64,000 nucleotides of DNA, from the NCBI GenBank assembly GCA_001683735.1, contig LUGG01000001.1, positions 1,364,001 to 1,428,000 on the forward strand, read 5' to 3'. The notes beneath the pieces are model-generated. The model saw only the letters and a list, made by a program, of their open reading frames with translations, did not search any database and had not been told where the DNA came from. Shown piece after piece: positions 57,185 through 64,000 of the stretch (the stretch's first letter is position 1; each line of letters opens with the position of its first letter). A program made the position numbers and the translations under genes. This stretch comes from Grifola frondosa. Taxonomy: Eukaryota; Basidiomycota; Agaricomycetes; Polyporales; Grifolaceae.

Positions 57185-58252
57185 TCAACCATTCGGTGTC
57201 AGATTCACGTCCATCTCCGCCAGAGATGGCGCCCCGTCCTTCGCCGTTGTCCCGGTACCGTTCTTCTCCTCCCCTTTTCCCGAGACAGACTCTGGCGGTG
57301 GAGATGGCATGTCTCCGTTATTGCTGTCATCGCCCGCGCCACTTGCCGAGCCCGTACGCCAGTTCAAAACAGCTTGACGTTGTGATTGCATATCCTCGTA
57401 GAACTGGTTCGCCTCGTTCATTTTGTTCGCCTCTGCCTGCTTCGCATCTAGCCAGCGCTGTAGAAGTTTGGCATTGTCCCTGTTCAAAGTCTGATTGCGC
57501 TCCTCTATCTGACTGAGTTCAAGCTGTAGTGTGTTGATTTCGTCGTGAAGGATCTGGTGGCGGACAACCGCGCACCGGGACTGTAAGCATACAGAATAGG
57601 TAGACGCAGTCTACACTTACCTGCGCAGTACGATCCTTCTCGGCCATTAATTCATTATGCTGATCAACCTTCTTTCTCAAAACCACGACCTCCTCGCGTG
57701 TCTTTCGCAAATTCTCCGAGTCGATCCGCGACAATTCTTCCTTCTCCCGGAGCGTCTCGTTCATCGCTAGTAATCTCTGAGCATTCTGGCCCTGTGTCTT
57801 GTAAACCGTAGCTAGCTCATCTCGGAGTGATGATATTTGAGATTCCAGTGATGTTATATACGCCGCTCGAACAGGATTGCTGTTTTTGACATAAGGTCAA
57901 CCTCCCACATCCACAAACCAGTCGATAGAGGACATACTCTTCTCCTGACCCGGGTACAAAGACGGTCGAGCTGCTCGGATTGGCTCGGGTCGTGCCCATC
58001 GCGCGCAGAAGCGAGGCATTGCGCTCCTTCAGCAGCTTCGTCTGTTGTGCCAACCTGCGATCTTTTCAGCGTTCATATATGGGTTGCATTCCAAGGAGAA
58101 AATCAGGATGGCGCTCTGCTTGTCTCATTGGGGAAACACGTGCGGGATCTTTGATACATACATTGTTCAATAATCGGGGCATAGGCAGACTCCCTTGCAT
58201 TGCGCTCAACCAGCCTCAGTCGAAGGGTTTCTTGCCATGTAGGCTCGGCCAT
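57185..58252 (-). CDS. ATG16: Autophagy protein Atg16
   Basis: Atg16 pairs with the Atg12-Atg5 conjugate to bring Atg8 lipidation to the growing autophagosome. The Atg5-binding helix is at the start: WQETLRLRLVERNARESAYA and PIIEQ, with the usual Trp, Leu and Arg-Asn spacing. A basic-hydrophobic stretch (KLLKERNASLLRAMG) and a long coiled coil follow: AAYITSLESQISSLRDELA, NETLREKEELSRIDSENLRK, REEVVVLRKKVDQHNELMAE, HDEINTLQLELSQIEERNQ, DNAKLLQRWLDAKQAEANKM. A Ser/Pro-rich tail ends DVNLTPNG. There are no WD repeats, as in other fungal Atg16 proteins. ATG at 58252. Head to head with YPT7. Confidence 0.9.
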
Positions 58253-58461
58253 ACCGCCTTGAGGAGGGTGACAGCAAGTCGAGCAATGTGTAAGGAGTGG
58301 TTGTGGTCAGGACAAGGTCGCGTTTGGACGGAGCTCGAATGCGTCCAGAATCTAAGATTCGCTGAAGCGCCTCCGTCATCTTACTTGTCCAAAGCGTCTG
58401 ACTCTCCTCCGGCCCCCCGCAATACGTCCTTTTCTTTCTTATACTACAGCCTACCGCGCCA
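58253..58461. promoter_or_regulatory. Shared divergent promoter of ATG16 and YPT7
   Basis: Only 209 bases separate the two ATGs. No TATA box is evident. The joint position suggests common control of two genes acting at early and late steps of autophagy. Confidence 0.55.
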
Positions 58462-59450
<989 letters not shown>

Positions 59451-59899
59451 GCAGTACAGTAAGGACAGGAATCATCATTTGCTCATGTATTTACGACATC
59501 CGGTTACCCCTTTTCATGTCTCGTTCAAGCTGGTTTCTTTCGCGCTAATATATTGTTGTTGTTCATCATCTCTTGTTCACGCACCTGTACCATTCATATA
59601 TTCACCTACTACTATTGATGGGGGAATAGCAAAGTGGCATGTTGTTGGATACAATTGCTGTCAGTTGAGATGAGGTAGGTGGGAAATGTGGCGTCACAGC
59701 TTTAGAGTCGCCCCAACCAGCCACCTCAGTCTCGGGCACTGCGCACGCGTTTTGAGCGAAAGTTTTGAGAGGCTATTCCAAGGCTGTTCTGTCTACGCGC
59801 TCTATGCAATAAATCGTTCTTTTACTCAACCATCTTTTCGAGAACGTATCATTATCATCCACACAACTGGCGATACCTTACGAGCATATTGATACCCCC
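59451..59899. other. Intergenic region upstream of the ORP gene
   Basis: No gene is visible. An ACGCGT at about 59744-59749 lies 150 bases before the ORP start. Confidence 0.55.
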
Positions 59900-62573
59900 A
59901 TGCAACATAATTCTAGTTCAACCAGGCTGGCGGTGAGCGCGTCCATGGTCTCCACAGCCCCAAGTCGCCCGGTCCCGCCATCTGAGGCTCAAGGTTCATC
60001 TGTCATTTGTGAAGGTTGGGTGTTGAAGAAGAGGCGAAAGCGAATGCAGGGTATGCACATTTCACATCATGCTACAATTTCACGTTCATCTCCCATCCCG
60101 AATTTACTTCAGGTTTTGCTCGCCGTTTCTTTACACTCCACCAATCAGGCCTGCTATCGTACTCTTATGAGCCTGGACAACCGATACGAGACCAGGTGCT
60201 GCTCACGCAGGCTGCCATCTCCACGGCTCCTGGGCGCAAAGACATTCACATAGATTCTAATACTACTACTTTCCACATTAAATGCCTTGGTGTAGAGGAC
60301 TTCAATATGTGGATGGCAGCCTTCCGGTGAGCCGCAACTGTGCCGTCAAGCTGTCGCGTATCTCATTCTTCCAAGCAAATTTCTGGCACAAGAGGGTATG
60401 AAGTCGCGGCGTTCATCTCTTGCCCGTTCCACCTCCCGAGTAGGCCATTACAATAGAACAGGAGCACTTGTGGAAGAAATTGGAGTCGTAAGTGCGTTCG
60501 CAATGCGCTGACATGGCCACTGAGAGTTCCGACTTAAGACCATCAACGAACTCCATGAAGTCTTCTCTGCACTATCTGAGGAAGAGACGAGAAGGAAAAC
60601 TTTAAACTCGCGATCGAAAACTGAGAAAGACAAGAAGGAGCATTACAAAGAGCACAGCGGAAGTGTGCTAAGCTTATTCAAGAAAGGTAAGCGTGGAATG
60701 CTTTCGTCGACTTCACCGCTTACTTATGTGCAAACTGCAGGACATCACCATGAACATACGCATGATTCCGTAGTCGACGGTCGAACTTCTCAAGCTGATG
60801 CTGGCTCCTATTCAATTCTATTCCAGCGAATGGAAACGGCCGTGGAGTCGCTGAAGTTTCAGCATATGGCTCTCGCTAAATCCTTCCACGCATACCCCTC
60901 TATTGATACAAACATCCCTTCTACCCACAGTCAGACCCTGCCTGCGACGGCAGAAGAGGACGATGACGGGTGTCCGACTCCAACAACCACTAACAGCACC
61001 GGAAGAATATCGAAACGTATGTCTGCGTTCAGTTCCACCAGTGGAGACGGTAGTGTGTGGTTTGACGCTCCAGAATTTGATGGACCCGAGGAATTCGTAC
61101 TGGACGAGTCGCCTGGTGACGAGGTTCAAGAAAGCAAGCTGTATCATGTGGATAGTCAGAGCTCTGAGCGCAACGATGCCGCTTCAAGTACGGAGACAGA
61201 CACGGAATCCGATATAGAAGAAGAGGTAGAAGTGGAAGAGGTACTAGTGGAAGCACAAGTAGCTCGGAGGACTAGGCTGCCATCTGGTCCAGTGGGTGAC
61301 GAAGGCAGTCTCTTCGCAGTTTTAAAGAAGAACGTTGGAAAGGTGATTCTGCTCAGCTCTAGCTTCGGCTTTGTGGCGTCGTTCTCAGTGTTTTATAGGA
61401 CTTGTCCCGTGTGGCCCTTCCTGTAACTTTCAATGAGCCACTAACACTGCTTCAGAAGACAGCCGAGGATCTAGAGTATTTTGATATCCTCTCTCAAGCT
61501 GCGCGGACCGAGGACCCTGTTGAACGCATGTGTTATGTTGCATCATTCGCTGTGTCCACATATGCAAACACCAAACATAGGTCGAGTCGGAAAGGGTTGT
61601 GAGTGTCGCTCACCCCATGGCATCTGACGTATCCTCAAATACTGTTGTTTTGAGCAATCCAATGCTCGCTGAAACATTCGAAGATTCTCGGATGAAGTTC
61701 ATATCGGAGAAAGTCTGCCACAATCCCGTCATCTTGGCATACCATGCGGAAGGCGAAGGTTGGGAACTCTACGCTACCTCTAGTGGGAAGACCAAATTTT
61801 GGGGTACGTTTTTATCCGAACCTTGAGAGGTTCCGAAGTAGGGCCGACATCCGTATGATTTTAGGCAAAAGTATGGAGATTATACCACAAGGGACAATAC
61901 ACCTCAAGTTTGGGGAAGAACACTATCAGTGGTGCGTGGCCACATGGACGTGGTTCTTGCAACAGTGTCTCAATGAAATCTTAGGAACCGACCATCGTCA
62001 TTTATGAGGAATTTGATGATGGGTACCAAATATCTAGAACATTGTGGCAAGATGGTTATCGATAATGTCTCCAGCGGAGCACGATGTGCTTTGGAATTCA
62101 AAGAAGGCGGTTATTGGGGACCCACAAACCTGGTTTCTGGCACGGTGCATTCTCCTTCAGGCTCTGCTGTGGCACATCTCGAGGGAAAATGGGATGAGCA
62201 AATGTCCCGAAAGCTCGATTCCTCGCATTTACACGTGCTATGGAGGATCACACCCTTTCCCAATAATGCTTTGGAGTTTTACGGTTTTAGCGCGTTCGGC
62301 ATCACCTTGAATGAGATCACACCGGATCTGGAAGGAAAGTTACCCCCTACTGATTCACGACTTCGAACGGACGTGCGAGCTCTTGAAAATGGCGACATTG
62401 ACTTTGCAGAGCGAGAGAAGTTGAGGATAGAGGAGATGCAGCGAGAGAGGCGAAATTGTGGCGCAGAACGGAGTCCGCGATGGTTCAAACAAGTTGGTGA
62501 GGAATGGTTATACATCGGAGGTTACTGGGAACAACGAGCGCAGGGTTGGTCGAGTGTGGAACCATTATGGTGA
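59900..62573 (+). CDS. Oxysterol-binding-protein-related protein (PH + FFAT-like + ORD), altered signature
   Basis: OSBP relatives carry lipids between membranes, swapping with PI4P. A PH domain comes first (about residues 27-120): CEGWVLKKRRKRMQ, RRFFTLHQSGLLSYSYEPGQ, FHIKCLGVEDFNMWMAAFR. Middle: helical TINELHEVFSALSEEETRRK, then VWFDAPE, an FFAT-like core for VAP binding, and an acidic stretch. ORD: DLSRVALPVTFNEPLTLLQK, YFDILSQAARTEDPVERM, MLAETFEDSR, SMEIIPQGTIHLKF, KYLEHCGKMVIDN, FKEGGYWGP, and the end LRIEEMQRERR...PRWFKQV...YWEQR. The family signature EQVSHHPP reads EKVCHNPV here. The layout resembles yeast Osh3 but no GOLD domain is seen. The stop is at 62573. Confidence 0.88.
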
Positions 62574-62972
62574 TGTGGCCTTCCATACTTACTGAACACT
62601 TTCACTACTCCCAATTCTGGCAGTCGTGCGGCGCACGATAACCGGGCCCGAAGCATGGTACGTAGTCGACGGTGCCCATCCGCTGCTGATTATGAACTGG
62701 AGAACCAATCGTGCTCCCGGTCGCAAGTGCAATGTCGACGTTGATCCTTGCAAATGGCATCTGCTTATGTTGCCGACAATTAAACGTGCGAATTGCGTAT
62801 GCCTCTCGGCTGAAGACTCGGGACATGTTGAAACGTTTCTTTGCGCGCTGCTTATCCGTGCCTTCTCCGCTCTCTCTCTCTGCCAATGTGCGACGTTCAT
62901 CGTTTCGCCGACGAGTCACTTCAGCATTTATCTAGATGTATCTCGTCAATACTACTCGGGCTGGAGGATGCC
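62574..62972. other. Gap between the ORP gene and the CBM1 fragment
   Basis: Only chance frames. A short CTCTCTCTCT tract lies near 62868-62882. The CBM1 gene's promoter would be in the right half. Confidence 0.5.
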
Positions 62973-63415
62973 ATGGCTTTGATTTCTAGGCTTGCATTTT
63001 TCGTCCTTGGTTTGCTCATGTCCTCCGTTCTTGCTGAGCAAGCTATCTACCAACAATGCGGTGGCATTGGATGGTGAGTAAATGCTCCAATCTGATCAAC
63101 TATAGCATCCTTCAATCTGTGGCACTACCTGTCAAGTACTAAACGATTGCACATGCAAATATTAACACAGCTGATACGATCTTGAACCTGAACGAACACT
63201 GCAGATTACCCTCAATGTCTATCGGGTCGTCAACTTCGATATCGAGCGCCTCCAGCAGTAGCGTTCCCCCGACCTCCAGCACTTCCTCCCCTCAGAGCCA
63301 GAAAAGCACTGCAAACATCTCTCCTGAATGGAGAGCAGCATATTATTCTAAGGTAGATGCGACGCGTTTGTGGCGTCGAGCAATCGGCATTTCTAGCAGC
63401 AGAGACCTTAGGTGA
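62973..63415 (+). pseudogene. Secreted CBM1 (fungal cellulose-binding) protein, probably fragment
   Basis: CBM1 modules bind crystalline cellulose and sit at one end of secreted plant cell-wall enzymes. The start MALISRLAFFVLGLLMSSVLA is a signal peptide, then EQAIYQQCGGIGW, the N-terminal half of CBM1. After an intron (GTGAGT at about 63074) the next stretch holds CGTTCQVLND in one frame, and YPQCL begins a later exon: together a whole CBM1 with its Cys, Gln and Tyr residues. A Ser/Thr linker (SSTSISSASSSSVPPTSSTSS) follows, then only about 35 residues with no catalytic domain before the stop. One frame shift is needed in the second exon. An enzyme lost its catalytic domain, or the domain is obscured by frame errors. 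Confidence 0.6.
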
Positions 63416-63753
63416 GGCTCTATCACTAACTGAGAGTATCCCTACATGATACCTCCCTCTATATAAGTGAAGAAATACAAAGTACCTGTCGCTTGCGGAA
63501 GATTCGAACAAGGAGAGGAAATTTCAGAAGAGACAATCTGTAGGCGTTCATTGGACGTGATTCGGTCACGTGATGGAAGATCCCAAATTTTGTTGAGATC
63601 TGAGATTTGAGTTGTTTGGGAGGTCCTCCAAGTCAAAGAAACTGCTGTTAGTCTGGGACCTGGCTTGCTTACTTCTTCTAAGGATCACAGACTGGACGCC
63701 GGCGGGATTGTACGACTCTAGAGGAAAGTCTCTCCCGGGCAGAGGACAGAGCC
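63416..63753. other. Gap before aconitase, no gene seen
   Basis: Holds TATATAAG (about 63460-63468) and a CACGTGA (63566-63572). No catalytic domain for the CBM1 fragment is visible in any frame. Confidence 0.5.
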
Positions 63754-64000
63754 ATGATTAGATGCTCTGCACTCCAAAGAAGGGCCTTTCACATTCCCAA
63801 TGTCCTTACAAAAAACAGGTCTCTGGCCACCCATGCCGTGCTTCCAGAGAAGGATTGTTCGTCCATCACTCCACCGTACGGGAGGCTGCTGCAAAACCTC
63901 GCTATTGTGCGGAAACTGTTAAGCGATCGGCCGTTGACTCTTGCAGAGAAGATCCTCTACAGTCACATCACTGACCCTGAGGCAAGTCTTGCGACAGGGG
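63754..64000 (+). CDS. Mitochondrial aconitate hydratase, N-terminal part (cut by window end)
   Basis: Aconitase interconverts citrate and isocitrate with a 4Fe-4S cluster in the TCA cycle. From the ATG at 63754 one frame stays open to the window end: a basic presequence (MIRCSALQRRAFHIPNVLTK) suited to mitochondria, then PPYGRLLQNLAIVRKLLSDR and PLTLAEKILYSHITDPEA, the conserved opening of aconitases. The rest of the gene lies beyond 64000. Fungi often have two mitochondrial aconitases (Aco1 and Aco2) plus homoaconitase; which one this is cannot be told from 82 codons. Confidence 0.85.
   Translation, partial: MIRCSALQRRAFHIPNVLTKNRSLATHAVLPEKDCSSITPPYGRLLQNLAIVRKLLSDRPLTLAEKILYSHITDPEASLATG

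Overview
The window is a gene-dense piece of a fungal nuclear genome. Genes are split by many short GT-AG introns (mostly about 45-70 nt), they sit on both strands, and several pairs share a short divergent promoter. Protein content (HAS1, UTP4, Mph1/FANCM, Ypt7, Atg16, RBM26-like protein, GH27 alpha-galactosidases, a CBM1 cellulose-binding module, tandem RBR ligases) fits a filamentous basidiomycete, most likely a wood-decaying agaricomycete. That assignment is inference from gene content and style; no marker was searched.

Layout: 2-79 possible end of an upstream gene; 327-3274 UTP4 (+); 3563-4412 Sym1/Mpv17 (-); 4836-5886 peptidyl-tRNA hydrolase 2 (-), divergent from 6012-7974 HAS1 (+); 8259-9426 Pom33/TMEM33 (+); 9675-10032 small membrane protein (+); 10431-13028 CBS/PB1 protein (+); 13290-17848 Mph1/FANCM helicase (+); 18049-19216 and 20108-21517 two paralogous RBR E3 ligases (-); 22538-23379 6-phosphogluconolactonase (+); 23738-25736 PXA-domain protein (-), divergent from 26183-27650 a single-pass membrane protein (+); 28061-30968 RBM26/Rmn1-like RNA-binding protein (-); 31635-32496 a doubtful unrecognised locus (-); 32796-34919 and 36101-38102 two GH27 alpha-galactosidases (-); 38714-41110 two copies of a MYND-finger gene (+) with a remnant of the neighbouring protease between them; 41298-42627 trypsin-like protease (-); 42867-44676 branched-chain aminotransferase (-), divergent from 45165-47100 6-phosphogluconate dehydrogenase (+); 47472-49965 ASNSD1-type asparagine synthetase-domain protein (+); 50131-51429 prohibitin 1 (+); 51847-53287 Pub1/TIA1-type RNA-binding protein (+); 53783-56641 three small secreted proteins; 57185-58252 Atg16 (-), divergent from 58462-59450 Ypt7/Rab7 (+); 59900-62573 oxysterol-binding-protein relative (+); 62973-63415 a CBM1 fragment (+); 63754-end the start of mitochondrial aconitase (+).

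Functionally the window is mostly housekeeping: ribosome assembly (UTP4, HAS1), mRNA handling (RBM26-like, Pub1), DNA repair (Mph1), mitochondria (Sym1, PTH2, prohibitin, BCAT, aconitase), the oxidative pentose phosphate branch (6PGL and 6PGD), autophagy and vacuole fusion (Atg16/Ypt7) and lipid transfer. Accessory content is the RBR pair, the GH27 pair, the MYND/protease duplication, the secreted Gly/Asn/Ser-rich proteins and the CBM1 fragment.

A warning for any user: many clearly conserved genes are interrupted by single-base frame changes, several of them at G or C homopolymers. This looks more like consensus sequencing error than mass pseudogenisation, so gene ends and apparent breaks should be read with that in mind. 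I saw no CRISPR array, rRNA, tRNA or intact transposon.
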